From contig JANTQA010000032.1 in assembly GCA_027625915.1 (NCBI GenBank), positions 6,014,001 through 6,078,000 of the forward strand: a stretch of DNA of 64,000 bases, given 5' to 3'. Positions within the stretch are counted from its first letter, which is position 1, and each line of letters begins with the position of its first letter. The notes beneath the pieces are model-generated. The model had not been told where the DNA came from. It ran no database searches and saw only the letters and a list, made by a program, of their open reading frames with translations. Made by a program: the position numbers and the translations under genes. This document shows, one piece after another, positions 41,623 through 59,553 of this stretch. Source of the stretch: Anaeramoeba flamelloides. Its lineage: Eukaryota; Metamonada; Anaeramoebidae.

Positions 41623-42069
41623 TTTAAATATTTTTCCCTGGATATTATAGTATGGGATCGAGTAGGAAAATATTCATTGTAAATGTTTTATACAGAAGAA
41701 ATGAAGATTAATCTTTTTTTTTTTTTTTTTATTATTTGAGAAAAAATCAAGGTATGGATATGTTTTGTAAAAAAAAACCCAACAAACCAAGAATCATTGT
41801 TTTTTTTTGTAATGAATATAACTGGATTCATTAATTCAAATCGGACTAAGATATGATTCAAATATATGAATGAAAATCCACTCACAATTTAATACAATCT
41901 TTATTTCAAAAAGGTAGCTCGTAACCTCTTTAAAATTATATTTTTTTGATTTTTTTCTTATATTAATATTTTTGTATTTATTTTTTAATTCTACATCTTT
42001 ATCATTCAAAAAATTTTTGGTGTAAGATTATTTTTTTTTAAAGAAGGAAAAAAAAAAGAAAAAATACTA

Positions 42070-42267
42070 CAGTCAGTTTCACTTTTAAGACACAAAATTT
42101 CAACGAAATTTAAGGCACAAAAAAAATCTCAAATTAAGGCACAAAATTCAGCTTCTAGTAAAAATAAATTGTAAAAATTAAAATTCCAAATTTTGTGCCT
42201 TAATTTGAGATTTTTTTTGTGCCTTAAATTTCGTTGAAAGTTTGTGCCTTAAAAGTGAAACTGACTG
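42070..42267. mobile_element. CAGTCAG foldback MITE, best copy
   Basis: 198 bp with intact ends and TA on both sides (42068-42069 and 42268-42269). Left arm: CAGTCAGTTTCACTTTTAAG, CAACGAAATTTAAGGCACAA, AAATCTCAAATTAAGGCACA. The right arm is its near-perfect complement, leaving a loop of only about 20-40 bp. This copy defines the family. Confidence 0.9.
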
Positions 42268-42376
42268 TATTTAAGTTGAGAAAAAAGAAATTCAATTAAG
42301 CAACTTATAAGAACACATGCAAACTATCTAGCCAAGAAAAAGTTGATTTTATATCTAAACTATTCCTATATATATG

Positions 42377-42903
42377 TCCCAATTCAAAAATTTTAAAGCA
42401 CCAAAATTCGAGATTCAAAAAAAAAATTATTGAATCAATCCAAGAAGAAATACCACATTAGAACCATTTGCTAAATGAAATATTAATATTTGTTTATGAA
42501 TTACAATACTCACAAAACAAATAATAAATAATTATCAATTCAAATAAATCAAGAAGGTATGATAATTTTTTTGGAGAAAGCAATAAAAAAAAATTCATTT
42601 CTAAATTTGTTGAAATTCTATTAGGAATATTGATCGATCAATGGTTAGATACTACCAATTAATTTTATTTGAGTTCTTCTATTTGGAAAAACTCAACTTT
42701 AGCGTAATATCAATTGTTAAAAAAAATTTTTGATCAAAACAAGTTAGGTAATTCAAAAAATTAAATGAAAACAAAAACTAAAAGATGAAAAAATGATTTT
42801 CCTATTTTAAAAAAATCAAAATTATGTCAAATTTGAATGAAATTGTATGATTTTGAATATTTGGAACATTTTAACGGCGTGAAAAATTTTGAATACTAGT
42901 TTA
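42377..42903 (+). repeat. Dispersed 0.53-kb repeat, copy 2
   Basis: About 80 percent identical by eye to 38641-39178, from CCCAATTCAAAAATTTTAAA through GGTTAGATACTACCAATTAA to GGCGTGAAAAATTTTGAATA. It lies shortly after the CAGTCAG foldback MITE, but that neighbour is not part of the repeat because the other copies lack it. Confidence 0.75.
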
Positions 42904-43879
42904 CAATCAATTAATCCATTATTAAAACAAATTCTTATTTTGGAAGTAAAAAAAAAACAGGACAAAAGCATGGAATAAATTTGAAGAAAAAGTACAATAT
43001 TTTAATTTTGAATATTTGAAAATTTTTAGGAATTTTTCGGATACATTTCAAATCCAAATTAAAAATAATAAAATTTTGTACTTGTAACTATAAAATTTAC
43101 AAGAAAAGTGGGTGTGTAGTAGATTAAAAAGTGTTTAATCTCAAAATAAAAAAAATTATTAAATAGATAACTTTTTTGAATGGAGTAAATCAGATGTGAT
43201 GTAAATATATTTTTAATTGAAAAAATCTTGATGAACTTAAAGGTGTTTCTCTAGAGTTCAATTTTTACAATCAATGCATTTGAAATTCCACAACAAGACA
43301 ATCAATACTAATTGAGATATTTCATTTGTTTTATCGAATTGATCATTTTTATACTCAAAAAAAAAAAATTTCAAGCTAAAAATAGGATTATAAATAATAA
43401 TAATTTTTCTATTATAAGATGTAATTTTAATGGTTAAGGAAACATATTATTGTTGAAAACTTCTAATAGAATACAAAAGATTTTAAAATGACCACCCACT
43501 CAATGAAAATAGTTACACAAAAAAATTAAAATTGAATTTTTCAAAATTAGCTGTGAACTTTAATTTTCAGAAAGAAAAGTTCTGGAAATTACAATAAAAT
43601 TCAATTTTTTTTGAAAAAAGTTCAAAAATATCAATTTATTAAAATAAGGAAATTTATTTGAAGTAAACAAATCTTCATACAAAAAATTTGGATAGACTAA
43701 AAACGACAAATCACAAAAAATCATAATTTAATTTTTAATTAATATATATATATATATATATTAAGTTACATATACCTTTTTTCTTAATTAGTAAAAGATG
43801 AAATAGAAAAAAAAATCATAGATTACACAGTGATTAATTAATGATAACAATTCCAAACTATTGTGGATTAAAATTAAGT

Positions 43880-45345
43880 CATTACGATTTATTTATTTTA
43901 ATTTATATTGAAAAATTAATCTATTTTTCTCATTAGAAGGATAGAACCATAAAAAATGATTAATATCTTCTATTATTTCCTTATGTTCATACTTTAAACA
44001 TAAAGGACAATATTTCGTTGAATTTTTATTTATTACATAATAGTATCAGTTTAAGCAGTTAGGAAATGTTTTGTATTTTTGTATTTCTGAGCTTGATGGA
44101 TAACTTAAATATCTTTGGATTTTAAATAAATAATTTTGATATATTTTTTTCAAAAAATCAATAAAAACTGATATTTATATTTGATTTTATTGTGAAATAT
44201 TTTTGGGGGTTGTCTTCAAGTACTGTAAACTGCCTAGCTTTTCCTTAATTCAAAAGAATATAGAAAAATAAAATATTTTATTTCTATACTTTTAAAGTAT
44301 GGAAAACCTAACGAAAAGTGTCGTCAAGTGTCGTGGAGTGTCCTGGGTCTTCTTGAGTTTTTCTATTTTATTTGTTAAATCTATCGATTTTCCAAATAAA
44401 AAAAAACTCAGGAAAACCTAACAGCTATTTTCCATAATTTAAAAGAATAGAGAAAAATCAAATATTTTACTCAATTCTTTTCAATTCTGGAAAATATCAA
44501 GGTTGTTTTTTTTAATTTAAGAAATAAACCGAAATTTTCTTAAATTTTCATTTTATTTCCCAAATTAAAAAAAAACCTAACGACACATTCCAAGCTCTTG
44601 GAATACAATAATTCATTATATATGTATTTATATATTTCTTTTTCAATTCATTAAATCTTTAGATTCTAGTTGATTTTATAAATTGTTCAAGATTGAATTT
44701 TATTCATTTTTCTCAAGATAATGAAGAGATAAGATATTAAATATTTTTATTTAAATTTGTATTCTTTTTTATTAACCAATATTACCAAAATTTTGAATTT
44801 AGAATATGTTTTGAAAATGAGAATTGGCACTTTTCTGTTTATTTTACATATTTCAGTGATGTATGAATTAATCCAATTATTTAAGTAATTTAAAGTTTTT
44901 ATTTCATGATCAAAAATATCTAGCCCATATGTTAATTGACTTAATATAAAAGATCTAAATAATCTAATTTTTAAACTATTATTCAGAAAATTGTTATTGA
45001 ATAATTGAATACAGTTGTTATATGTTTCTCTTGGATTTTTTTTCAATTATAAACCATATGTGAAATTTTATCTAAAAAAATACCTAAATATTTAATTTTT
45101 TTTAATTCTTTTAATATTACTGTTTTATCGTTAATAGACTTTAATCCAATTTGAATAAAAATTTCATATATAGAATTTAATCTTTGATTTAAATAATTTT
45201 TCTTTCCTTTTATAAATATAATTAAGATTAAATCATCTGCAAACATTTGACAATGATCTTTTAATGATATGATTTTAAATACAAGAAAATGTGAAAATAG
45301 AACAAATAAAATAAGTGATAATAGACCTCATCCGAATATACCGAG
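43880..45345 (-). mobile_element. 5'-truncated LINE remnant (RT to zinc knuckle)
   Basis: Reverse-transcriptase end of a non-LTR retrotransposon. Reading the minus strand from about 45345: a degraded LSPLLF-type segment, the catalytic FADDLILI at about 45246-45223, KKIKYLGIFLDKI, RLFRSFILSQLTYGLDIF, INSYITEICKINRKVPI, then a C-terminal zinc-knuckle region around 43940-44030. The reading frame is broken several times. A hairpin array (44208-44600) interrupts the part between RT and knuckle. The same element is present at 52845-54215 on the plus strand. Everything 5' of the RT core is missing, as usual for dead-on-arrival LINE copies. Confidence 0.85.
44208..44600. repeat. Hairpin array inside the LINE remnant
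   Basis: Modules: TTTTCCTTAATTCAAAAGAA with AATATAGAAAAATAAAA core and complement; TCTTGAGTTTTTCTATTTTA with ATCGATTTTCCAAATAAAAA complement; TTTTCCATAATTTAAAAGAA hairpin; TTAATTTAAGAAATAAA hairpin. Each is bordered by GTTAGG/CCTAAC-like text, with GTGTCGTCAAGTGTCGTGGAGTGTC spacers. The junction TTGGAATGTGTCGTTAGG matches the junction in the plus-strand LINE at 53488. Confidence 0.75.
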
Positions 45346-46046
45346 TCCTTTACCTTGATAATATTTTAATAAAACAAAATGGAACAATTTTATTTAAAAT
45401 AAATTTTTTTATTGTTTTTCTAACCTAACCTAACCTACCTAATCAATACATTTTGCTATATCAGCCATTATAATATATTTTTCATCATTTTCAAAAAAAT
45501 TATTTATTGTTAAGATCTATTAACGAATATATGAATACAAAGTCTTTTTGGAATTAATTATACTGTAATTTAAATTCTAAATATGAAAAAATTCTCACTT
45601 CCTTATCCATATTTTTTTTTAACAAAATATTGTTTTCAAAAAAGTATGTTGTTATTTAAAAACTCATTTGAAAAAGAAAAAATGAAGATCAAGTGTATAT
45701 TTTTTCGCATTTAGAATTTAAATACCAGCAATTCACTGATTGATCTTAACTCTCTTATTTGGGTCCAATCTTTACTTTAATACCACTTCAACCTTAAAAG
45801 AAAAAAAGAATTACAAAAACAATTCTAACAAATACCGGATAGATTTCAAAAATTTCTTCTTTTGTTCTAAACAAGATAACTCTCAAAAAGAAAGGAATCC
45901 TTAAATTGGACTTTTAAATTCATCACACAAAAGAACTTAATTAAATAAAGTTGAATTTTGTCTTTTATTTGAGCAAGAATTATCTCATGATAATTTATTT
46001 TTTGGAAATTGCTTGAAGCGAAAAAAAAAAACAAGTCTAATTCCAA

Positions 46047-46994
46047 ATGTCCAAGCAATTAGAAATTTCAAACCCACAGATTATTTACACAAAACAAAAC
46101 AGTAATTCAACATCAAAGTATCCCTTAATTATTGAGGATCCGATTCATTACCAAAAGGATAGTTTGGAGGCACAACCAGAACTTTTTGAAGATCCACAAA
46201 CGCTACTTTTAAAACAGCTCTTAGAGCAAGCTGAGAATTTGAATTTTCAAACAAGCAATTCAGAAACGAAACGAAATTCAAGAGAACTTTCAAATGAAGG
46301 AGACTTCAATCAACAAACAAATAACGAAAAAAAAAAACAAGAAAAAAAGAAAAAACCAAAAAACAAAAAAAACCTATTTGGGAAAAAGATAAAAAAAAAA
46401 AAAATTGTGAGAAAAAAGCTCAATGAAACCCAAATATTTGGTGTGCCTCTCGAAAAGGTACTTCAGCGCGATTCACGATCAAATTACTCAGCACCAAAGC
46501 TGATCGAAGAGTGTATTCTCTTTTTGGAATGGAAAGGGATCGAGAGCGAAGGCCTGTATCGGATCACGGGCTCGATCGAGAAGAGAGACGAATTAAAGAA
46601 GCAATATAATTTGGGTATAGATGTCTCTTTTGAGAGCATTAACAGTTTAGACACTGTTGCCTCTTTAATTAAACAGTTCCTTCGTGATCTTCCCGATCAC
46701 GTTTTTGGACCCAAGAATTCCCAAATCATCGACAAACTTTCCCAATTGGACAACAACGATGAACAATTAAAATATTTTTCTGAATTTCTTCCTCAAATCC
46801 CTCTTCCAAATTTTTCTTTATTATATTTGCTTATGCCTCATCTCAAAAGAGTCTCAAAAAAGTCAGAAATCAATAAAATGACTGCTTGGAATTTGTCAAT
46901 TGTGTTTTCCCCGACTTTAAGAATCCCTGGAGATATTGTTGCCTTTATGATCAAAAATTGGGATGAAATAATTTTTGGCATTAAAAATTTTTAA
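46047..46994 (+). CDS. RhoGAP-domain protein, single exon
   Basis: GTPase-activating protein for Rho/Rac-type GTPases, 315 residues, no intron. Residues 1-90 are Glu/Gln/Ser-rich, 90-130 are strongly basic (runs of Lys), and the RhoGAP domain spans about 131-315. It begins IFGVPLEKVLQRD, with the arginine finger R172 in EGLYRITGS, the K209-x3-R213 pair in LIKQFLRDLP, and N282 in TAWNLSIVFSPTL. All three catalytic or binding positions are present, so activity is likely. The domain ends almost at the stop. The basic stretch may bind acidic membrane lipids (inference). The start is the first ATG in the frame. The gene stands alone between two repeat-rich regions. Confidence 0.93.
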   Translation: MSKQLEISNPQIIYTKQNSNSTSKYPLIIEDPIHYQKDSLEAQPELFEDPQTLLLKQLLEQAENLNFQTSNSETKRNSRELSNEGDFNQQTNNEKKKQEKKKKPKNKKNLFGKKIKKKKIVRKKLNETQIFGVPLEKVLQRDSRSNYSAPKLIEECILFLEWKGIESEGLYRITGSIEKRDELKKQYNLGIDVSFESINSLDTVASLIKQFLRDLPDHVFGPKNSQIIDKLSQLDNNDEQLKYFSEFLPQIPLPNFSLLYLLMPHLKRVSKKSEINKMTAWNLSIVFSPTLRIPGDIVAFMIKNWDEIIFGIKNF

Positions 46995-49398
46995 TTGCTT
47001 TTGGTAATTTGTAATCATTTGTATTGCATGTGTCTTGAATAACAAATAATTGAGAATATTGTTCGGATACATTTTGTTAATGACTAATTATATGATTTTA
47101 ATTGAGAACCAAATTTAACACAACAATAAAACTCTGATTGTTATTGGATACAAATTAATTTGTATCTTTATGTTTTTTTTTTTGATTTTTATTGTTTTTT
47201 TTTTTTATTTGCCTGGATCTTTTGTGCCTTAGGTAGCAATAAACAATTCTTAGATTGTTTCAATTATTTCTCAACAATCCTTAAAATTTCAGCTATTGTT
47301 TTTTTTTTTTTTAGAGTTTTTTAAATTAAAACCATTTTAGATTATTATTTGAAGCAAAACAATTGCTTAGATGAGACTAATAAATTATTACAATTATAGA
47401 CAGTGTTTTTTTTACTTTTTGGCTTATTTTTGATATTTTTTGGTTTTAATATTGCTTTTGAAAACGTTTTTTTTATCTTGTCAAAAAAAAATTTTTATTC
47501 TTCTCAGAGAATATTTGAAAATTTAATTGAAAAAAAAATTAATTTTAAACAAAAAATTTATATTTTTTAACCTCTAAGTTTGATTCTAAATAGATAAAAA
47601 TAAACCATTATTTATAATTATTTGAAAAAATTGAATAGGAAAAGTTGTAAAAATTTTTATGGATGAATACTTTTAAATCTCCTTATTGACAACGTTAAAT
47701 ATTTTTTTATATCTAGTTTTTTCAAACAAAACAATCTAAATATAAATATATCCTTTTAAATTTCAATAAATTTTTATTTTTTAGTTCAAAAAGAAGGTAT
47801 TTCTATAAAAGTGGTTCATTTTTTTTTTTATATTTAATTAAATATTCTCTATGTTAGTAGTTCGATCTGAAATCTAGTTATATGAAATTTAGAGAATTAT
47901 CAATATTGATTGAATTAAAACATATATTATAGTGTTATCTGAATATACAATTCAAAAATATTTCAAAATGGATGTTGGTTGAACTGTTTCTAAAAAATGA
48001 AAAAGAAAATTACCCTTTTCTGAAAAAAATATAAAATAATTACCAATTTCAATAAAAGGGTGATTTGATAAGACTATTTATGATTTTTTCAACAATATAA
48101 TTTAATAACTTTTCCTTCTCAAGGTGAAATTTATTAAAATTAGGCCCCTTAGGTAAAACTTTTTTTTGGATTCAAAAATAAACAAATAATCATACTTTTT
48201 TTCGTCATAAATAATAATATATACAAGAGAAATTAAAATCCCTTATCACTTTTATTAAATTAATTTACTGGTAAATAAATTGAATCATCATTATAAATTA
48301 ATTAATAAATGATCAATACCAAATCTGATTGTTATAGTAGTTATATTATAATTAATAAAGAAATTTGGAAATAATATTTCTCCTGCTTTTTGGGAATATG
48401 TCAAATCAAAAATAAATCGATGGATAAAATTAAAAAAAAAAAAAGAATATAGTATTATAATTATAATTATAATTATAATTATTATTATAGAATTTGTATA
48501 ATTGGTAGTTTATTGATTATCATATTCTCACCTTATTATAACCCAAAAATCGATCTTAACCAAATTTAACATGATATAAGGTATTTCTACATAAATTTTT
48601 CAAAGTTTATTCATGATTTTTATAACTTTTGAACTATTTAAACAGAGGTCTATTGATAAATTCATGACATAAAGTTGATCTTTTTGTGTTAAAGGTTAAG
48701 GTCCTAAAAATAATTTATTTGTGTATTATTTAATTTTTTGAAATATTGAGCTCTTTTGGTTGATTAAAAATGATGATAAAAATTGATTCTATTTTTTTTG
48801 ATAAATTTTCCAATTTAATCCTTCCTTTTTAGAATTTCTTTTTTCAATAAAAAAACTTTAAGAAATCAGTACTATATTCGCAAAGGGTTTATAATTGGTG
48901 TCTTTTGTAAGCTAATGATTAGGTCTTCTATAATAAAAAAACATACTTAATTTTTTGAAACACCGATTAAACTTTTCTAGATGCTTTATTGTGACAACAA
49001 TAATTCACTTACTATTGATAGGGAGAAAAAAGTTAAATTATTGTTTAAACTCGATAACCCGTATTTGTTTATTTAGATATTGGTCAATACTTTATGTTCA
49101 TGTGTTTTAAGTTTATTCAACTAGATATTTCAGATCCTTACAAAAAACAAAAAAAATGATTTGAAATATTAGCTTGAATAATTATATAAAGTTTTGTTTT
49201 TTTTTTATCTTTGGTTAATAATCTTGATTTTTTGTGTAATTCAGAATATAAATCGTTTAAATATTCAAAATTTTACATTATTTTATTACTTGAGACTTAA
49301 TTTCTTCAAAATCAAATTCAAAACTTTTTTTGGAAACTTTCATTTTTATTTATTTTTTTTTCAATTTAAACATTCAAAATTTATAATTCAACAACGAA
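46995..49398. other. Intergenic region between RhoGAP and RPT6
   Basis: About 2.4 kb with no supported gene. It contains a partial AGGTATTTCC element at about 47795-48095, a similar end-like motif ATAAGGTATTTCTAC at 48577, and an (ATAATT)n tract at 48450-48490. Confidence 0.55.
47795..48095 (+). mobile_element. Partial AGGTATTTCC element
   Basis: Starts AAGGTATTTCTATAAAAGTG and shares with the copy in RPT6 intron 3 the order TTAGTAGTTCG-like text, ATTTCAAAATGGATGTT and TACCAATTTCAATAAAA. The right inverted end is not found. Confidence 0.5.
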
Positions 49399-55005
<5,607 letters not shown>

Positions 55006-55309
55006 CTCGAATTATTTTTATTGGTTTTTTTTTTTATTTTGTTTTTTTTGAAAAAAAAAAAATCAATTTATCGGGTTATTTTTATCCTCAAAATCTACAA
55101 TTTTATTTTGAAAAAGTTAAATGATTAAAAAGAATAATCAAACAAATGGTTCTTCAATTTTTTTTTTATTTTTTCGATTCATTCTGTTTTTTTTTTATAT
55201 ATAATAGTATTTTAATATACAAATTTATTTTTTTAACATCAATAATTTTCGTATGATGCCGATATTTATAATCTTTAATCTTTGCCGTGAAAGTAAACAA
55301 TCCTTTTAA

Positions 55310-56000
55310 ACCCTAATCCAAAATTTTTCTGCATTCCAAAAATCAATTTTTGATAAACAAAAACTTATTAAATCAATTATATGGTAAATATTAAATTAGA
55401 ACCAAGAACCAATTGAAATGTTAACAATTATTGAAAAGTAACAATTCCCACAAAACAAAAAAACAAATAATTATCAATCAATACCAAAAAATTATCGGTG
55501 TGTTCAAAAATTTTGGAGATGGCAAAATAAAAAAAGAGAATATCGAATTTATTGTTAAGGGTTAGATGAAACCTCATCTAATCTGTTAAAGAGAGAATTT
55601 TGAAGTGACTAAATTTGAGACTCCTAATTCAAAGAGTATCTAAAATAGATACATTCATCGGAAGTATTTGAATCTTGATTTACTTTTCTAAAAAAAGAAA
55701 GAGTAAAAAATGGAGAAATGGTGAAAACTGACAGAAAGAAAAGAATGAAGAGTGGAAAAAACTATGAGGTTTAAAATAATTTTTGTGAGAGATAGGAATT
55801 TTCTGGTTTAAATGAATTTAAGTAAATTTGGTAATAGATTTTATTTTGTCATGAACTCCTTTTTCCTAATTGCGTGTTCAGTCATGTTGAGTCAAAAAAT
55901 GAATTGGTAAATTTTTTTAAACGAATTAACCTTAGTTTATCCACCAAATGGTCTAATACCATCAACTAATTTTATTTAAGTTTTTCTGTTTTATAGAACA
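55310..56000 (+). repeat. Dispersed repeat copy 3, interrupted
   Basis: Left part from CCCTAATCCAAAATTTTTCT to GGTGTGTTCAAAAATTTTGG and right part from TCTAATACCATCAACTAATT to AATATCAATAAT match the 0.53-kb repeat. About 340 bp of unrelated sequence (about 55555-55915) lies between; it has AG-rich content and no inverted ends that I can see. Confidence 0.6.
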
Positions 56001-56329
56001 GACCTTTTACTTAATATCAATAATCAGATCCCACATTATGATTCATTTTTGACAATAACCTCAATTAATACTTTTTTTGATTACATGAAACCAAGTCATT
56101 TCCTTTTATTTTTACAATGATTAATCTCAATTAATTTCTTATTTAAATTTTGTTTTTAATAGAATCTCAATGTTTAATCATTAATCTATAGATTTTTATA
56201 AAAAAACTATTTGAAAGAATTTCATTTTCCTCATCAAATTAAGATTTGGGTTTTTTTTTCTTGGGATTTTGGTTTTCATCATTTATTAGTCAATCTTGAT
56301 ATTTTTATGGTTATACATTGTCAAAAGTT

Positions 56330-56580
56330 TTTTTATCTTATGTGTTTAATCAAAAAATTCTTAATTTTAGTCATTGCTATGAAAAATATAGATTAATATT
56401 TTTAAATAAATTAAATAAAATTAAACTTTAATGATATAATTGTAAAATGGGGTGGTTAAAAATTATATTCATCCTTTAATAATGGTGTTTTTTTTTTTTA
56501 ACTTTCTGTTAAAAATTCAGATAGGGTATTTAATTTAAGGTTGTCTAGAATGTTATTTAATCTTATTTGCCAATCATAAT
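56330..56580 (+). mobile_element. LINE 3' scrap
   Basis: GCTATGAAAAATATAGATTA followed by ATATTTTTAAATAAATTAAA matches the segment after the zinc knuckle in the 52.8-54.2 kb LINE; AAGGTTGTCTAGAATGTTAT resembles its 3' tail. Heavily eroded. Confidence 0.5.
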
Positions 56581-57579
56581 AAAAAGTGAATTTTTTTAAA
56601 ATATTTTTTAGTAACACAATGAAAAATTCTTTTTTTTTGATTCCATCTAACACGAAAAAAATAATTTTTAATTTTTTTGAAAAATTATTTATAAAGTAAT
56701 TCAGCAGGTGTAAAATGTTGATTAAAGTCCAATAATTGGAATAATTTTTATATTTTAATTTCTTGTTTTAATTTTTTGTGATTATAAAATTTCTTAACAT
56801 AGCATTCTTTTGGGAACTTTGTCAATCATTATACAAAATTTGATCAAATCTAAATTTAAATTTCATTTTTAAGAAGAAATTATGACAAAAAATTAAAAAA
56901 AATTATCAAGATTTATCAAAAAAATAATTATTCTAAATATAATAAATATAAATTCAGGTTACTAATAGGAAACCTGAGAGGTAAAGTATATGTTTTTTTC
57001 TTAATTTGAAAGAATTGAGTTTAATCATAAATTTTACTTAATTCCTTTAAAGCACCCGCACCAGTATAAAAGCATAAAAATGGCTAATTCTTTGTCATTT
57101 TTAATTGGCCTAACTTTTTGGTAGTATCTTTAAATTATAGTTTTGAACAAATAATTTAGATAGGTTTGAATAATAATCATTTTTATATTCTAGGTGACAT
57201 TTTTTTCGTTGAATTATTGAAAGTGAAGATTGAAAAACAATGACAAATAAAAAAAAGATTTTTTGCTTTTTTATTAGTACAGGGGTTTTTAGAAACCAAA
57301 ACCGAAATTATTTAAGCGCTGATTGCCAAGTTCTCAGCATCTGTTGATTTATAGGTCTTTTTGAAAAGGAAATATACCTTTTAATTTAAAACATGGGGAA
57401 AGAGTCCACATGGGTTATTTTGACAACAATTAATGAAAAATTAATCAGTGAAAGATCTCATATGGATTATTTCTTTCATACTTGGTTATTGGATTTAAAT
57501 TTTTAAAAAGACAAGAAAAATAAAAAAAAAAAAAATTATGTAAGAAACAATATTTTATAGAAAAAAAATTTATTTATCA

Positions 57580-57985
57580 AAACTCTTTATTTTAACACAA
57601 AAAGATTTAATTTATCCATCAAGCTCAGCAATCTTAAAATTCAGGACATATACCAATTGCCTAAATAGATATTATTATGTAATAGATAAAAACTCAAATA
57701 AATTTTGTACTTTCTACTTAAAATATGAACAGAAAGAAATAATAGAAAATATTAATCAACATTTTTATGGGTATGTACTTTATATGAAAAAAATAGATAA
57801 ATTTTTCAAAATAAATTAAAAGAAATAAATCTTAATGAATTGATTTTAAACTGTGATAGTTTGAAATTATTGTCATTAATTAATAATCGTGAAATCTATG
57901 ATTTTACGCTTAAATTTCTGAAAGGGAATTGAAGTAAAAAGAGCAACTAGAGTGTATTTTACACTTCTTCAATAAAAAAAAAAAA
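57580..57985 (+). mobile_element. LINE 3' end fragment
   Basis: Contains the region around the zinc knuckle (AATAGATATTATTATGTAAT and AAATATGAACAGAAAGAAAT) and the conserved 3' end CGTGAAATCTATGATTTTAC, CTGAAAGGGAATT, GCAACTAGAGTGTATTTTAC, then an A-rich tail. Same family as the 52.8 kb copy, with its 3' end intact and everything upstream lost. Confidence 0.8.
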
Positions 57986-58813
57986 AATAAAATATTTTAA
58001 GATGCAGATAAAAGATCTTGAAAACTTCAAAAAAAAAACACAAATAGTTGGTATTTTTTTTTGGAGAATATGAATACATAAGGTTCCACCATTCAATATT
58101 TAAGTAAAATTTAATTAGAAAAAAAATGTTTATAAAATTGAAAAAGTAAAGATACAACTTTAATTTACTATGTCCCCAAATTTTAATCACAGATAAAGTT
58201 GCAACTTTGATTTTGTTTTCAAGGTTTTTATATTCTCTGGCACTCAAAAAATCTTATTTTTCGTAAAGTTTTGGGAATTAAATTTTTTCAAAAAGGTAAA
58301 ATCTACCTACATTTTCTATATACAAAATCTAAATAATTTTTTTCAAACAATAGTCTTCTTGTCAACTAATTTCGAACTTTTTTTGATTTGTGGCGTGAAA
58401 AATCATTCGTTAAAGATTACAAAAACATTTTTAAAAATAGGAAAGTTTACAAAAAAGTTAAAAACATTTTTTTGAATATAACAGTATTAAGAAGTGAATT
58501 GAAAAAATTAATGAAGTAAAATGGTTAGTTAAAATAAGGAATACAAAATTAGAGATCAAAAAAAACAAGTTTACTGGTATGGTATAGTCTGGTGTATGTA
58601 TTGAAAAAAAAAAAAAATCAAAAAATGAGATGAATAAGTTTTTTATTTATCATATTTTAAAAATGTTCTTGAGGAAAAGAGGATGTAAATAAAATACATA
58701 TCAAAATTGTTTGTAAAAAATGTTTTTTTGAGAATCAAAAAAGTTTTTTTTTTAATTTTTTGTCTTGTAAAGATCAAATTTGATAATACAAATTTCTGAT
58801 TGTTTGATTCAAA

Positions 58814-59553
58814 TTACTTAAGATAGGCACTGATAAGAATAAGACCATTAAAATCAACTGTGATTTTCCCAGATTTGTTAGTGTCATAATTTTGGAATAC
58901 AGCTCTGGTTCTTTGGAGGTGAGCACAAAGTGCGATCCAGTTATCAAAATAAATAACATTTTTTTTACCAAATTTTTTACAGAGAGTCATGATTACATTG
59001 TTAGGGAAGGTGTATCCAGAATATTTCAGAGCTGTTGCTAATTCGTTGGCGTCAATATTACCGCTGTTGTCTTGATCAACATTACAAAAGGAAACCTTCA
59101 TTTGGTTAATAAAGTTGTACATTTTGAAAAATTGTTGGAAATTGACAGATCCTTTTTGTTCGGTATCAAAGAGTCTATTAAAAGTAGTTATTTTTTTTTT
59201 GAATTTTTAATTATAAAGTATTCAGATTTTTGAAACGAAAAATGAAAAAAATAAGGAGAAAAAAAATTAAATATTTTTTTTTTTTTTGAGAAAATAAAAA
59301 TAATACAAATATACAAAAGAAAAATTATAAATATGTTTTACCTGATTAAAAGTGTGCAAGTTTCAGGAGAAAAGTTCATACCACCTTGTCCAAATGCAAG
59401 CAAAAGTTCTTTGCTATCAATGAAGCCTGAACGATCTTTATCGACATAATTAAACCATTTCATTAATTGGTTCTGCAATTGTTGCTGTTGTTGCATCATT
59501 TGTTGCTGCCTCATCATTTGCTGCTGTTGTTGGTTATATTGGTTGTTGTACAT
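58814..59553 (-). CDS. Penta-EF-hand calcium-binding protein, two exons
   Basis: A calcium sensor of the ALG-2/sorcin/PefA class. Exon 1 is 59553-59342 and exon 2 is 59174-58814, GT-AG splitting an Arg codon, giving 190 residues (ALG-2 has 191). The N-terminus is Gln/Met-rich (residues 5-30), in place of the usual Gly/Pro-rich tail. EF1 is canonical (DKDRSGFIDSKE 38-49). EF2 is weak (DTEQKGSVNFQQ 74-85, last position Gln instead of Glu). EF3 is canonical (DQDNSGNIDANE 104-115). EF4 lacks calcium ligands (FGKKNVIYFDN). EF5 (DTNKSGKITVDF from 168) probably serves for dimer pairing. The ATG chosen gives MYNNQYNQQQ; an in-frame ATG 18 codons upstream at 59607 would add a hydrophobic leader not seen in the family. 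Confidence 0.92.

Larger units (their letters stand above)
40090..46046. other. Repeat-rich region between ABC and RhoGAP genes
   Basis: About 6 kb without a functional host gene. It contains an (AT)n tract of 60 bp (41559-41618), a CAGTCAG foldback MITE (42070-42267), a dispersed repeat copy (42377-42903) and a LINE remnant with an embedded hairpin array (43880-45345). A short tandem TAACC run lies at 45420-45440. Confidence 0.65.
55006..58813. other. Region between RPT6 and the EF-hand gene
   Basis: About 3.8 kb without a supported host gene. It contains dispersed repeat copy 3 (55310-56000), a LINE scrap around 56330-56580 and a LINE 3' end at 57580-57985. Confidence 0.6.

Noticed and set aside
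45420-45440. TAACC tandem run resembling telomeric DNA
   Set aside because: Only about four units, inside an interior region next to a LINE remnant; too short for a telomere or an interstitial telomere array.
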